From: Nocardioides thalensis
GTDB taxonomy: Bacteria > Actinomycetota > Actinomycetes > Propionibacteriales > Nocardioidaceae
DNA length: 64,000 bases
Reading direction: 5' to 3'
Assembly (NCBI RefSeq): GCF_013410655.1
Contig: NZ_JACCFP010000001.1
Coordinates: 992,001-1,056,000 of the forward strand
Part shown: positions 19,574 through 28,594 of the stretch, one piece after another
Layout: each line of letters begins with the position of its first letter
Position numbering within the stretch: the stretch's first letter is position 1
The notes under the pieces: model-generated
Told to the model about the DNA's origin: nothing
Databases searched by the model: none
What the model saw: only the letters and a program-made list of their open reading frames with translations
Position numbers and translations under genes: made by a program

Positions 19574-20743
19574 GTGCTGCTCGACTGCCACCACTTCACC
19601 TCCGGCGAGTGCCGGTCGTGCGCGTGGATCGAGACGCCGTACGCCGACCAGCTCGCGCGCAAGGGCCGGGTCACCCGTGACGCGGTGACCGCCGTCCTCG
19701 ACGGCCGGCCCGAGCCGGAATGGCTGCCTGCCGTCGCCAGCGCGCCCGAGGGCTTCCGCACCAAGGCGAAGATGGTCGTGGCCGGGACCGTGGACCGGCC
19801 GACGCTCGGGATCCTCGACGCCGCCGGCGGGGGAGTGGACCTGCGCGACTGCGCGCTGCACACGCCCGGGATCGTAGCCGCGCTCCCCGAGCTGGCTGCG
19901 TTCGTGACGCGGGCCGCGCTCGCGCCGTACGACGTGGCCGCGCGAGCGGGCGAGCTCAAACACGTGCTGGTCACGGAGTCGCCGGCGGGCGCGCTGATGG
20001 TGCGGTGGGTGCTGCGGTCGCGGGAGGCCGAGGCGCGCATCCGCAAGCACCTGCCGTCCCTGCTGTCGGCGTTGCCCGGCTTGCGGGTCGTCACGATCAA
20101 CGTGCAGCCCGAGCACAAGGCGGTCATCGAGGGCGAGCGCGAGATCGTGCTGACCGAGCAGGCGACGCTCCCGATCGAGGTCAACGACGTCACGCTGCAC
20201 CTGGGCCCCCGCAGCTTCTTCCAGACCAACACCGCGATCGCGGCCGCTCTCTACCGGCAGGCGCGGGCGTGGGTGGACGAGATCGCTCCGGCAACGGCGT
20301 GGGACCTCTATTGCGGCGTCGGCGGGTTCGCGCTGCACGTCGCCCGGCCGGGGCGGACGGTGACCGGCGTCGAGCTCAGCGCGGAGGCGATCGCCTCGGC
20401 AGAGCGTGGGTGCGACGATGCGGGACTGTCCGCGCAGGACCTGCGGTTCGAGGCAGGCGACGCGACGGTGTACGCCCTCTCCTCAGCGGCCGAGGCGCGG
20501 CCTGAGCTGGTGATCGTGAACCCGCCGCGGCGCGGCCTCGGTGCTCAGCTTGCTGGCTGGCTCGAGGACTCCGGCGTGCCGCACGTGCTCTACTCCAGCT
20601 GCAACCCCGACACGCTCGCGCGCGACCTCGCGGTGATGCGGTCCTACGCGCCGGCGCGGGGGCAGGTGTTCGACATGTTCCCGCAGACGGCGCACACGGA
20701 GACGCTGATGCTGCTGAGTCGTAGGACTCAGAGTGACCTATAG
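19574..20743 (+). CDS. rlmC: 23S rRNA (uracil-C5)-methyltransferase, RlmC type
   Basis: 389 aa. The N-terminal iron-sulfur cysteines C5, C13 and C16, and a fourth in LRDCALH, match RlmC, which lacks the TRAM domain of RlmD. The SAM-binding motif is WDLYCGVGGFALHVA. The catalytic Cys343 lies in YSSCNPDTLARD, and HTETLMLLS is at the end. It methylates a uracil of 23S rRNA (U747 in E. coli). The GTG start at 19574 gives the correct cysteine-rich N-terminus and sits 6 bases after a -10 box. Its stop codon lies inside the terminator hairpin shared with trhA. Confidence 0.88.
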   Translation: MLLDCHHFTSGECRSCAWIETPYADQLARKGRVTRDAVTAVLDGRPEPEWLPAVASAPEGFRTKAKMVVAGTVDRPTLGILDAAGGGVDLRDCALHTPGIVAALPELAAFVTRAALAPYDVAARAGELKHVLVTESPAGALMVRWVLRSREAEARIRKHLPSLLSALPGLRVVTINVQPEHKAVIEGEREIVLTEQATLPIEVNDVTLHLGPRSFFQTNTAIAAALYRQARAWVDEIAPATAWDLYCGVGGFALHVARPGRTVTGVELSAEAIASAERGCDDAGLSAQDLRFEAGDATVYALSSAAEARPELVIVNPPRRGLGAQLAGWLEDSGVPHVLYSSCNPDTLARDLAVMRSYAPARGQVFDMFPQTAHTETLMLLSRRTQSDL

Positions 20744-20763
20744 ACCACTCTGACTCCTACGAC
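20718..20763. terminator. bidirectional terminator between rlmC and trhA
   Basis: Arms 20718-20735 and 20746-20763 pair over 18 positions with one mismatch, loop of 10 bases. It sits between convergent genes and includes the rlmC stop codon. It is less GC-rich than other hairpins here. Confidence 0.75.
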
Positions 20764-20766
20764 TGC

Positions 20767-21507
20767 CTACCGCAGCGAGTACGTCGCCAGCGAGACGCCG
20801 ACGTAGTGCGCCACGAACGCGAAGATCGTGAACGTGTGGAACACCTCGTGGAACCCGAACCACCGCGGCGACGGGTCGGGCCACTGGAGGCCGTAGACGA
20901 GGCCGCCGAACGTGTAGAGGGCCCCGCCGACCACGATCATCACGAACGTGGCGACGCCGATGCCGACCCCGAGGGCCACCGCGCCGTCGAAGAACGCCGG
21001 GATGAAGAACACCGCGGCCCAGCCGAGCGCGATGTAGATCGGCGCGGAGAGCCAGCGGGGTGCAGAGCGCCAGAAGAGCTTCATGAAGATCCCGAGCAGC
21101 GCTCCGGTCCACACCGTCGCCAGCAGCACGACCTGGGACGTGCCGTCGAGCAGGATCAACGCGAACGGTGTGTAGGACCCGGCGATCAGCAGGAAGATGT
21201 TCGAGTGATCCCACCGGTTGAGGATCAGCCACACCTTCGGTGACCAGGTGCCGCGGTGGTAGACCGCGGAGGTCCCGAACAGCAGCAGCGCGCTCCCGAC
21301 GTACAGCGCCGACCCGATGCGCGTCGTCGCCGTCGGCGACAGCACGATCAGGACGATGCCGGCGGCCAGGATCAGCGGCGTGCTGACGAGGTGCAGCCAG
21401 CCACGCAGCTTGGGCTTGACCTCCGCCAGCTTGTCGCTGATCTGGTCGCCGATGGCGTCGAACCCCGAGCGCACGGCCTCGGTGCCGTGCTTGAGCGACT
21501 GGTTCAT
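20767..21507 (-). CDS. trhA: hemolysin III family membrane protein (TrhA)
   Basis: 246 aa, seven predicted membrane helices after a 38-residue cytoplasmic N-terminus. Conserved family residues are visible in SAVYHRGTWSP (near residue 80), in NRWDHSNIFLLIAGSYTPF and in FHEVFHTFTIFAFVAHYVG near the end. The His and Asp residues in these segments are thought to bind metal in the PAQR/HlyIII superfamily. TrhA of E. coli is linked to membrane energetics/fluidity; a haemolytic role is not implied. The start is the ATG at 21507, 14 bases after the AIM24-family gene, so the two are probably cotranscribed. Confidence 0.88.
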   Translation of the reverse strand: MNQSLKHGTEAVRSGFDAIGDQISDKLAEVKPKLRGWLHLVSTPLILAAGIVLIVLSPTATTRIGSALYVGSALLLFGTSAVYHRGTWSPKVWLILNRWDHSNIFLLIAGSYTPFALILLDGTSQVVLLATVWTGALLGIFMKLFWRSAPRWLSAPIYIALGWAAVFFIPAFFDGAVALGVGIGVATFVMIVVGGALYTFGGLVYGLQWPDPSPRWFGFHEVFHTFTIFAFVAHYVGVSLATYSLR

Positions 21508-21521
21508 CGTCAGGCGGTACC

Positions 21522-22826
21522 TCAGGCGGTCGGGACGGGCGGCACGCCCTCGGACGGCTGGACGATCACGAAGCCGGGACCGTTGAACGTGACCTGGAAG
21601 GCTTCGCCCGAGCCACGTCCGATCAGCGCGCCGGCGGTGAACGACGACTTGATGCCGGTCTGCAGCTGGACGGACCAGGCGACGAGCGCGTTGGCGTCGG
21701 CGAAGGTCGGCGCCTCCTGTGCGTTGAGGACCACCGGGTCGCCGTCGGTGGTGATGGCGACCCAGCCGGTGCCGCGCAGCGTGGTGTTGAACAGCCCGCC
21801 CGCGGCGATGCTGCCGCCCTTGACCCGCTCGATGTTCCACTGGAGGTTGGCGGAGAACGCGAGGATGTTCTTGCCGTTGACCGACAGGCCGCTGTTGTTG
21901 AGGTGCAGGATGTGCACGTTGGCCGCGATGTCGGCGAGGAAGACGTCGCCCTGGCCCTCGACGCGCATCAGCGAGAGGCCCTCGCCGGTGACGGCCTTCT
22001 TGAGGAACTTCGCGGCGCCGCCGCCCTGGTAGGCGAAGTTGACGTTGCCCTGGTAGGCGACCATCGAGCCCTGCCGCGCCATGAACGGCTCGTTGATCCG
22101 CACCTTGAGCATCTTGCTGTTCTGGAGCGACGGGCCGGGGGTGTCGCCGACCTCGCTGTAGCGGCCGTCGATCAGGTCGCCGGTGATGCCGCCGAACGCG
22201 TCGCCGTACGCCGACGGGCCGCCGACGTGGGGCTGCCCCATCGGCGGCTGCTGGGCGTAGGGGTCGTGGGCGGGGAGCGGCTGCTGCTCGGGCGTGTACG
22301 CCGGCGGCGCGCCGCCGAACGCGGGCGGGGTCGCCTCGTAGGAGGACGGGCCGGCCTCGTAGGTCGGGGCGCTGGACTCGTACGACGGGGCCTGCGCGGC
22401 GGGCTCCTCCGCGGCCTGCTCCTCTGCGGCCTGCTCCTCCGCGGCCTGCTCCTCCACCTGCTGCTGCGGCACGACGCGGGTCGCGGCGAACGGGTCGTCG
22501 GCCGGCTGCTCGTCCGCGGGCGTCTCGTCGGCGGGCGCGTCGAACACCGAGGGAGCCGACTCGTCGGCGGACGAGCTCTCCGAGTACGGGTCGGTCAGCG
22601 GGTCGCCGCCGGCGCGCATCGTCGCGTCGGAGCTGTCCTCGGAGAAGGGCGAGGCCTCGCCGCTGCCGGCCGAGGCGTCGTGCTGGCTCTCAGGCTGCGC
22701 CGGCGGCTGCAGGGGAGCGGTGGAGACGACGCCGCCGTCGGAGACGTGCTCGGTCCACTGGGACCCGTCCCAGTAGCGGAGCTCGTGCTGACCGGTGGGG
22801 TCCGGGTGCCATGCAGCGGCGGTCAT
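21522..22826 (-). CDS. AIM24-family protein with N-terminal DUF2510 domain
   Basis: 434 aa. Residues 5-28 (AAWHPDPTGQHELRYWDGSQW) are a DUF2510 motif. Residues about 30-215 are low-complexity, rich in Ala, Glu, Pro, Ser and Tyr, with a short tandem repeat of EEQAA near 132-147. Residues about 225-430 form an AIM24 (TRAP-like beta) domain, with MLKVRINEPFMARQGSMVAYQG and the C-terminal VTFNGPGFVIVQPSEG. AIM24 proteins are of unknown biochemical role. DUF2510 often precedes membrane or secreted domains in actinobacteria, but no membrane segment is seen here. Confidence 0.8.
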   Translation of the reverse strand: MTAAAWHPDPTGQHELRYWDGSQWTEHVSDGGVVSTAPLQPPAQPESQHDASAGSGEASPFSEDSSDATMRAGGDPLTDPYSESSSADESAPSVFDAPADETPADEQPADDPFAATRVVPQQQVEEQAAEEQAAEEQAAEEPAAQAPSYESSAPTYEAGPSSYEATPPAFGGAPPAYTPEQQPLPAHDPYAQQPPMGQPHVGGPSAYGDAFGGITGDLIDGRYSEVGDTPGPSLQNSKMLKVRINEPFMARQGSMVAYQGNVNFAYQGGGAAKFLKKAVTGEGLSLMRVEGQGDVFLADIAANVHILHLNNSGLSVNGKNILAFSANLQWNIERVKGGSIAAGGLFNTTLRGTGWVAITTDGDPVVLNAQEAPTFADANALVAWSVQLQTGIKSSFTAGALIGRGSGEAFQVTFNGPGFVIVQPSEGVPPVPTA

Positions 22827-22914
22827 CGTCGTACCTCTTCCTCTGGACGTTTGCTCACGACGCGGCGTCGGGGCCCCATCGTCGCAGCACCAACCAACCG
22901 GGGGGAAGGGTGGT

Positions 22915-22920
22915 TACGAT
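22915..22920 (+). promoter_or_regulatory. -10 box of the cis-prenyltransferase gene
   Basis: TACGAT, 7 bases before the GTG at 22928, compatible with a leaderless transcript. This spacing was used to choose that start. Confidence 0.4.
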
Positions 22921-22927
22921 CGTGGAC

Positions 22928-23701
22928 GTGGCGGACTGGAAGCAAGGCGTACGACGGGTGCTCTACCCCGCCTACGAGGCCCGGATGCTCCGCCGGATGC
23001 CCGGCAACCTGCCCAAGCACGTCGGGGTGATGCTCGACGGCAACCGCCGTTGGGCGAAGGCGGTCGGGCGCGACACCGCCCACGGCCACCGCGCGGGTGC
23101 CGCCAACATCGAGCCGCTGCTGACGTGGTGCGACGAGATCGGCATCGAGGTCGTCACCCTCTGGCTGCTGTCGACCGACAACCTCAACCGGCCCGCGCGG
23201 GAGCTCGAGCCGCTGCTCGAGATCATCGGCGACGCCGTCGACTCGCTCGCCGACACCGGTCGCTGGCGGCTCAACCCGGTGGGGGCGCTCGACCTGCTGC
23301 CCGCCTCGACCGCCGAGCGGCTCAAGAGCGCCGCCGAGCGCACCGCCGAGGTCGAGGGGATGCTCGTCAACGTCGCCGTCGGCTACGGCGGCCGCCGCGA
23401 GATCGCCGACGCCGTGCGCTCCCTGCTCAACGAGCACGCCAGCCGGGGCACCTCGCTCGAGGAGCTCGCGCAGATCATCGACGTCGAGCACATCGCCGAC
23501 CACCTCTACACCAAGGGCCAGCCCGACCCCGACCTGGTGATCCGAACGTCGGGGGAGCAGCGCCTCGGCGGCTTCCTCCTCTGGCAGAGCGCGAAGTCGG
23601 AGTTCTACTTCTGCGACGCCTACTGGCCCGACTTCCGCCGGGTCGACTTCCTGCGCGCCATTCGCGCCTACGCCCACAGGGAGAGGCGCTTCGGGTCGTA
23701 G
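22928..23701 (+). CDS. uppS: cis-prenyltransferase (isoprenyl/undecaprenyl diphosphate synthase family)
   Basis: 257 aa. The diphosphate-binding motif HVGVMLDGNRRWAKAVG has catalytic Asp37. Further family segments are GHRAGAANIEPLL, VTLWLLSTDNLNRP, LVNVAVGYGGRREI, DPDLVIRTSGEQRLGGFLLWQ and the terminal SEFYFCDAYWPDFR. It condenses isopentenyl diphosphate onto an allylic primer with Z geometry. Actinobacteria usually have two paralogues (short-chain Z-FPP and long-chain decaprenyl/undecaprenyl), and the product length is not determined here. The GTG at 22928 is preferred because of the -10 box; GTG at 22922 or 22910 remain possible. Confidence 0.88.
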   Translation: MADWKQGVRRVLYPAYEARMLRRMPGNLPKHVGVMLDGNRRWAKAVGRDTAHGHRAGAANIEPLLTWCDEIGIEVVTLWLLSTDNLNRPARELEPLLEIIGDAVDSLADTGRWRLNPVGALDLLPASTAERLKSAAERTAEVEGMLVNVAVGYGGRREIADAVRSLLNEHASRGTSLEELAQIIDVEHIADHLYTKGQPDPDLVIRTSGEQRLGGFLLWQSAKSEFYFCDAYWPDFRRVDFLRAIRAYAHRERRFGS

Positions 23702-23702
23702 T

Positions 23703-23708
23703 TAGGCT
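23703..23708 (+). promoter_or_regulatory. -10 box of the siderophore-interacting protein gene
   Basis: TAGGCT directly after the upstream stop codon and 7 bases before the GTG start; leaderless arrangement with no ribosome-binding site. Confidence 0.35.
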
Positions 23709-23715
23709 GCCCTTC

Positions 23716-24492
23716 GTGAGCAAGCCGATCACCCTCCTGACCGTCACCCGCTCCGAGCGGCTCAGCCCCGGGATGGTGCGGCTCCACTTCGAGGGCGACC
23801 TCGCCAAGTTCGCGGACAGCACCTTCACCGACCGCTACGTGAAGCTCGTCTTCGGCGACGTCGCCGAGCTCGAGCGCGGCGGCCGACCCACGCTGCGCAC
23901 CTATACCGCGGTCGACCCCGACGTCGCCGCCGGGACCATGAAGATCGACTTCGTCGTCCACGGCACCTCCGGCATCGCCGGCCCGTGGGCGTCGACTGCC
24001 CAGCCCGGCGACACGATCCACGTCCGCGGCCCGGGCGGCGCCTACGCGCCCGACCCGACGGCCGACTGGCACCTGTTCGCCGGCGACGAGGCCGCGCTGC
24101 CGGCGATCCGGCAGTCGCTCGCCGCGCTCCCCGCCGACGCGGTCGGGTACGCCGTCCTCGAGGTCGACACCCCCGCCCACGAGCAGCCGCTGCCGGCGCC
24201 CGCGGGCGTCGAGGTCACCTGGATCCACCACAGCGGCACCAGCAACGGGTCCTCCGCCGGGCGGCGGGGGCTCGCGGACGCCGTACGCGCGCTGCCGTGG
24301 CGCGAGGGCCGGGTGCACGCGTTCGTCCACGGTGAGGCGCAGGTCATCATGCACGAGGTCCGGCCCTACCTGCTCACCGAGCGCGCGGTGCCACGCGACG
24401 ACGTCTCCATCTCCGGCTACTGGCGCGACGGCCGCACCGAGGAGGAGTTCCGCGAGTGGAAGGCGGCCCTGGCCGCGGCCGAGGCCGGCTGA
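23716..24492 (+). CDS. siderophore-interacting protein (FAD-dependent ferric reductase, SIP/ViuB family)
   Basis: 258 aa. The N-terminal FAD-binding barrel carries the RTYTAVDP motif (RxYT) near residue 60. A central stretch HVRGPGGAYAPDP precedes the NAD(P)H-type domain, with HLFAGDEAALPAIRQSL near 117 and the C-terminal signature ISGYWRDGRTEEEFREWK. Members reduce Fe(III)-siderophores to release iron in the cytoplasm. No siderophore transport or synthesis genes are nearby, so it stands alone. The GTG start sits 14 bases after the preceding stop. Confidence 0.88.
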   Translation: MSKPITLLTVTRSERLSPGMVRLHFEGDLAKFADSTFTDRYVKLVFGDVAELERGGRPTLRTYTAVDPDVAAGTMKIDFVVHGTSGIAGPWASTAQPGDTIHVRGPGGAYAPDPTADWHLFAGDEAALPAIRQSLAALPADAVGYAVLEVDTPAHEQPLPAPAGVEVTWIHHSGTSNGSSAGRRGLADAVRALPWREGRVHAFVHGEAQVIMHEVRPYLLTERAVPRDDVSISGYWRDGRTEEEFREWKAALAAAEAG

Positions 24493-24539
24493 CCCGCCGG
24501 ACCTGGTCTAGTCCTTCCCGCGGGATCTGCACGCCCGAC

Positions 24540-24572
24540 GTTCCGGCCGCGTTCACCGAGGACACCCCGGTC
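24540..24572 (+). promoter_or_regulatory. possible PHO box (PhoP-binding direct repeats)
   Basis: GTTCCGGCCGC (24540-24550) and GTTCACCGAGG (24551-24561) are adjacent 11-base units, followed by a weaker ACACCCCGGTC (24562-24572). Streptomyces PhoP sites consist of 11-base direct repeats beginning GTTCA. The position upstream of pstC fits, but only one unit matches well. Confidence 0.35.
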
Positions 24573-24600
24573 GGTAGGCCACGACGCTGATAGTTCCTGA

Positions 24601-24622
24601 CGACCGGGCATCCGCCCGGTCG
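24601..24622 (+). terminator. 9-bp hairpin upstream of pstC
   Basis: Arms 24601-24609 and 24614-24622 are perfectly complementary with a 4-base loop. It lies 108 bases after the flavoreductase stop and 45 bases before pstC. It could end upstream transcription or be a structure in the pstC leader; no U-run follows. Confidence 0.35.
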
Positions 24623-24666
24623 GCTGTCTCGCCGCGCTCGGGCGGCAACGTTTGAGGAAGCTAGCG

Positions 24667-25680
24667 TTGACCACTCTGCCCGTCGTCGATCCCGGCGCGC
24701 CCGAGGTCGCTCCGCGACGGATCTCCCGTCGCGCGACCGGCGCGGACGCGGTGTTCGTGCACGTCTCCCGGGCGATCGGGGCATCGGTGCTCGTCATCAC
24801 CGGCGGCGTCGGCATCTTCCTCGCGTGGCAGGCGGTCCCGACCCTCAAGAACTACGGGCTCGGGTTCCTCTACCGGGCGGAGTGGAAGCCCGAGGAGAAC
24901 CTCCTCGGCATCGGCGGCGTCCTCGTCGGCACCGTCTCCATCGCGCTGGTCGCGATGTCCATCGCGTTCCCCCTGGCCGTGCTCACAGCGCTCTACATCA
25001 GCGAGTACGCCCCGGCGAAGATCAAGGCCGCCCTCGTCTCGCTCGTCGACCTGATGGCGGCGATCCCGTCGATCGTCTACGGCCTCTGGGGCTTCTTCCT
25101 GATCATGCCGCACGCAGGAGAGTTCGCGTTCTGGCTGCAGGGCACGTTCGAGTGGGTGCCGTTCTTCGAGGTCCGCGGGACCGATCCGGACGCGGCCGTC
25201 CCGGACGCCGGGCGGTACGTCGCCAGCGCCTTCTGTGCCGGTATCGCGGTCGCGATGATGGTGATGCCGATGGCGTGCGCGGTCATGCGCCAGGTCTTCT
25301 CGCAGACGCCGCCCGGGGAGCGGGAGGCCGCTCTCGCGCTCGGCGCGACCAAGTGGGGAGTGATCCGCTCGGTCGTGCTGCCCTTCGGCCGCGGCGGCAT
25401 CATCGGCGGCACCATGCTCGGTCTCGGCCGCGCGCTCGGCGAGACCATCGCGGTCGTCCTGATCATCGCCCCGGTCTTCGAGATCAAGTGGAACGTGCTC
25501 GAGACCGGGACCAACTCGGTCAGCTCGCTGATCGCCGTCCGGTTCGGCGACGCGAGCCCGTCCCAGCTCTCGGCGCTGCTCGCGGCCGGGTTCGTCCTGT
25601 TCCTGCTGACCCTCGCGGTCAACACGGCGGCGGCAGTGGTGGTCAACCGCAGCCGCTCCGGAGCGGACGCCGACGCATGA
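24667..25680 (+). CDS. pstC: phosphate ABC transporter permease PstC
   Basis: 337 aa. About six membrane helices; the first is around residues 35-57 (ASVLVITGGVGIFLAWQ). The BPD_transp_1 unit includes LMAAIPSIVYGLWGFFLIMP. The coupling loop is EREAALALGATKWGVIRSVVLPFGRGGIIGG, followed by LGRALGETIAVVLIIAP, the typical PstC signature. With PstA it forms the channel of the high-affinity phosphate importer. The TTG at 24667 is chosen because GAGGAAG ends 6 bases upstream; TTG 24652 is an alternative. It overlaps pstA by 4 bases. Confidence 0.93.
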   Translation: MTTLPVVDPGAPEVAPRRISRRATGADAVFVHVSRAIGASVLVITGGVGIFLAWQAVPTLKNYGLGFLYRAEWKPEENLLGIGGVLVGTVSIALVAMSIAFPLAVLTALYISEYAPAKIKAALVSLVDLMAAIPSIVYGLWGFFLIMPHAGEFAFWLQGTFEWVPFFEVRGTDPDAAVPDAGRYVASAFCAGIAVAMMVMPMACAVMRQVFSQTPPGEREAALALGATKWGVIRSVVLPFGRGGIIGGTMLGLGRALGETIAVVLIIAPVFEIKWNVLETGTNSVSSLIAVRFGDASPSQLSALLAAGFVLFLLTLAVNTAAAVVVNRSRSGADADA

Positions 25681-26957
25681 GCACCGTCGCCGACGAGCGC
25701 ACCACCGCCGGGCACGCCACCACACTGCGTGCCGTCAAGCCGACGACGTACCTCCCGGCGCGGAACGCCGCGGCGCCCCCGCCGGTGCCGCGGCCCGCCC
25801 TCGGGGGCATGAACGCCGACGAGCGCTTCGTCCGGCTCGGCGCCTGGGCCTCCGCGCTCGGCATCGCCTGGCTCGTCACGCAGCGCTTCCTCCCGCTCGA
25901 CGGCCTGCCGTGGTTCCTCGTGGTCTTCTTCGTCGCCGGCGTCGTGATGACCGCTGTGCTCACCTCGATGACGGGCACCGCGGTCGAGGTGAAGGACCGG
26001 GTCGCCGGTGCCGTCATCACGACCGGGGCCCTGGTCGTGGGCATCGCGCTGGTGTCCACGATCGTCTTCGTCTTCCTGCGCGGGTGGCGTCCGCTCACCG
26101 AGCTGAACTTCTTCACCGATGACATGGCCGGCGTCGAGCCCAAGGCCCCCCTCGCCCAGGGCGGGGTGCTCCACGCGATCACGGGGTCGGCCATCCAGCT
26201 CACCATCGCGCTGCTGATCACGCTGCCCCTGGGGATCGGGACGGCGGTCTTCATGACCGAGGTGGGTGGCCGGTTCGCCCGCGTCGTCCGGACCGTTGTC
26301 GAGGCCATGACGGCGCTCCCGTCGATCGTTGCGGGGCTGTTCATCTACGCGGTGGTCATCCTGACCCTCGGCTTCCCGCGCTCCGGTTTCGCCGCCGGCC
26401 TCGCCATCGGCGTGATGATGCTGCCGATCATCGCCCGCGCCGCCGATGTGGTGCTCCGGGTCGTTCCGGGCACGCTCCGGGAGGCGAGCCTGGCGCTCGG
26501 CGCCAGCCGCTGGCGGACCGTCTGGCACGTCGTGCTCCCCACGGCCCGACCGGGCCTCGCGACCGCCGTGATCCTCGGCGTCGCGCGGGGCGTCGGCGAG
26601 ACGAGTCCCGTGCTGCTCACCTCAGGGGCCGCGACGTTCCTGGTGACCAACCCCACCGAGGGAGCGATGAACTCGCTGCCGCTCTACATCTACACCAACG
26701 TCCGGAGCGGTGAACCCAACTCGATCCAGCGTGCCTTCGGCGCGGCCGTGGTCCTGATGATCCTCGTCCTGGCGCTCTTCGTCATCGCGCGCCTCGTGGC
26801 GCGGCCGCGCAGCAACCGGAACCGGCCACCGCTGACCCAGCGGGTGTCCGGGCTCGTCGCGGGCATCCGCCGCCTGCCCGCCTCGCTCTCCCGCAAGGTG
26901 CGCCGCCCCGCACCCTCCCCGCCCACCCCGACTCCAGCGACCCGGAGCACCACATGA
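25677..26957 (+). CDS. pstA: phosphate ABC transporter permease PstA
   Basis: 426 aa, longer than typical PstA (about 280-300) because of an N-terminal extension with two additional hydrophobic segments (about residues 50-100) and a basic C-terminal tail after residue 385. The transport domain contains TALPSIVAGLFIYAVV, the coupling loop EASLALGASRWRTVWHVVLP and RGVGETSPVLLTSG, all PstA hallmarks. It is joined by ATGA overlaps to pstC before it and pstS after it. Confidence 0.93.
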   Translation: MSTVADERTTAGHATTLRAVKPTTYLPARNAAAPPPVPRPALGGMNADERFVRLGAWASALGIAWLVTQRFLPLDGLPWFLVVFFVAGVVMTAVLTSMTGTAVEVKDRVAGAVITTGALVVGIALVSTIVFVFLRGWRPLTELNFFTDDMAGVEPKAPLAQGGVLHAITGSAIQLTIALLITLPLGIGTAVFMTEVGGRFARVVRTVVEAMTALPSIVAGLFIYAVVILTLGFPRSGFAAGLAIGVMMLPIIARAADVVLRVVPGTLREASLALGASRWRTVWHVVLPTARPGLATAVILGVARGVGETSPVLLTSGAATFLVTNPTEGAMNSLPLYIYTNVRSGEPNSIQRAFGAAVVLMILVLALFVIARLVARPRSNRNRPPLTQRVSGLVAGIRRLPASLSRKVRRPAPSPPTPTPATRSTT

Positions 26958-28594
26958 ACACCCGCGCGCGCCGTACGGCGTTCGTCCTCCTCGCCGGCCT
27001 GTGCGTGATCGCCGGTCTCGCCGGCACCGCCACCGCCGCCAACCGTGCCGACCCGGGCGCCGCCCGCGTGCCCTACGCGACGATCGAGGGCACGGGCTCC
27101 ACATGGTCGGAGCTGATCGTGCAGAAGTGGATCGCCGACGTCGACGCCAACGGCATGTCGGTCGTCTACACCGGCGGCGGCTCGACGAAGGGCCGCAAGG
27201 ACTTCGCGCAGAACAGCGTGGACTTCGCCATCTCCGAGATCCCGTACCAAGGTGTCGACGAGAACGGGAACGCCGACACCTCCAACGGCCGCGACTTCGC
27301 GTACCTGCCGATCGTCGCCGGTGGCACCGCGTTCAGCTATCAGCTCAAGATCGGCAACGAGCAGGTGCGCAACCTGAGGCTCTCGGGCGAGACTCTCGCG
27401 AAGATCTTCACCAACAAGATCACCAACTGGAACGACCCGCAGATCACCGAGGACAACAACGGCCGGGAGTTCCCCGACCTCGCGATCACGCCGGTGGTGC
27501 GGGCCGACGGCTCCGGCACGACGGCCCAGCTGACGACCTGGATGGACAAGGAGTACCCGTCGATCTGGCGGCCTTACTTCGGTCAGTCCGGCCTGACGTC
27601 CTACTACCCGGTGAAGGATGGCACCCGGATGACCTCGCAGGCGGGCTCGGACCAGGTCATGAACACGATCAAGAGCTCGGCTGGCAACGGCTACATCGGC
27701 TATGTCGAGTACGCCTACCCGGTCAACGCCGACTACCCGGTGGTCAAGGTCCTCAACAAGGCCGGTTACTTCGTCGAGCCGACGCAGTGGAACACGGCGG
27801 TCGCGCTCACCAGGGCGCAGATCAACCAGAACAAGGGGTCGCAGGACTACCTGACCCAGATCCTCGACGGCGTCTACCGGCACCCCGATCCGCGGGCCTA
27901 CCCGATCTCGTCGTACTCCTACATGCTCATCCCGACCGGCGCCGACGACCAGCGGATGACCACGTCGAAGCGGCAGACGCTGGCCGACTTCATCTACTAC
28001 TCACTGTGCTCGGGGCAGACCGCGGCCGGGCCCTACGGCTACTCACCGCTGCCGCTCAACCTGGTGCAGGCCGGGTTCCAGCAGGTCGCCAAGCTCAAGC
28101 AGGCCGACAACGGCGTCGACCTCACCGACCGCGACGTGCGGAGCTGCAACAATCCGACGTTCGACGGCAAGAACCCGAACCGCAACCTGCTCGCCGAGCA
28201 GGCGCCGATGCCGCCGGAGTGCGACAAGATCGGCCAGGGCCCGTGCGGCACCGACACCGGCAACAACGACCCGGGCGGCGAGGGTGAGGACCCCGACGGC
28301 TCCGGCCCGGCGGGACCGGACGACGGCGGCACCGGGCCGGACGACGGCACGGGCGGCACCGAGATCGATCCCGAGACCGGTGAACCGATCGCCCCTGGCG
28401 ACTCGGGCACCACCGGCGAGGCCGCCTACGCCACCTCCACGCTCGTCGAGGACCGCCCGGGCGACAGCCGGACGTTCGGCTGGCTCGCGGTCGCCGAGCT
28501 CGCGGCGCTGGTGCTCGTGCCCGGTCTCTTCGTCTCGTTCGTACGGCGCCGCCGCTCGGCGTCGGGCGCCGCACCCGGACAGGGTGGCCGGTGA
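26954..28594 (+). CDS. pstS: phosphate-binding protein PstS with C-terminal membrane anchor
   Basis: 546 aa. A signal peptide covers about residues 1-29. The PstS-type binding domain covers about 35-390, with the phosphate-loop-like IEGTGSTWSELIVQKWI, the SEIPYQG segment and VVRADGSGTTAQLTTWM. A Gly/Asp/Pro-rich linker (about 430-490) leads to a single C-terminal membrane helix (AVAELAALVLVPGLFVSFV) and a basic tail. The anchor replaces the usual lipobox. The gene overlaps pstA and the following 873-aa exoprotein gene (TGATG), placing all in one operon. Confidence 0.85.
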   Translation: MNTRARRTAFVLLAGLCVIAGLAGTATAANRADPGAARVPYATIEGTGSTWSELIVQKWIADVDANGMSVVYTGGGSTKGRKDFAQNSVDFAISEIPYQGVDENGNADTSNGRDFAYLPIVAGGTAFSYQLKIGNEQVRNLRLSGETLAKIFTNKITNWNDPQITEDNNGREFPDLAITPVVRADGSGTTAQLTTWMDKEYPSIWRPYFGQSGLTSYYPVKDGTRMTSQAGSDQVMNTIKSSAGNGYIGYVEYAYPVNADYPVVKVLNKAGYFVEPTQWNTAVALTRAQINQNKGSQDYLTQILDGVYRHPDPRAYPISSYSYMLIPTGADDQRMTTSKRQTLADFIYYSLCSGQTAAGPYGYSPLPLNLVQAGFQQVAKLKQADNGVDLTDRDVRSCNNPTFDGKNPNRNLLAEQAPMPPECDKIGQGPCGTDTGNNDPGGEGEDPDGSGPAGPDDGGTGPDDGTGGTEIDPETGEPIAPGDSGTTGEAAYATSTLVEDRPGDSRTFGWLAVAELAALVLVPGLFVSFVRRRRSASGAAPGQGGR

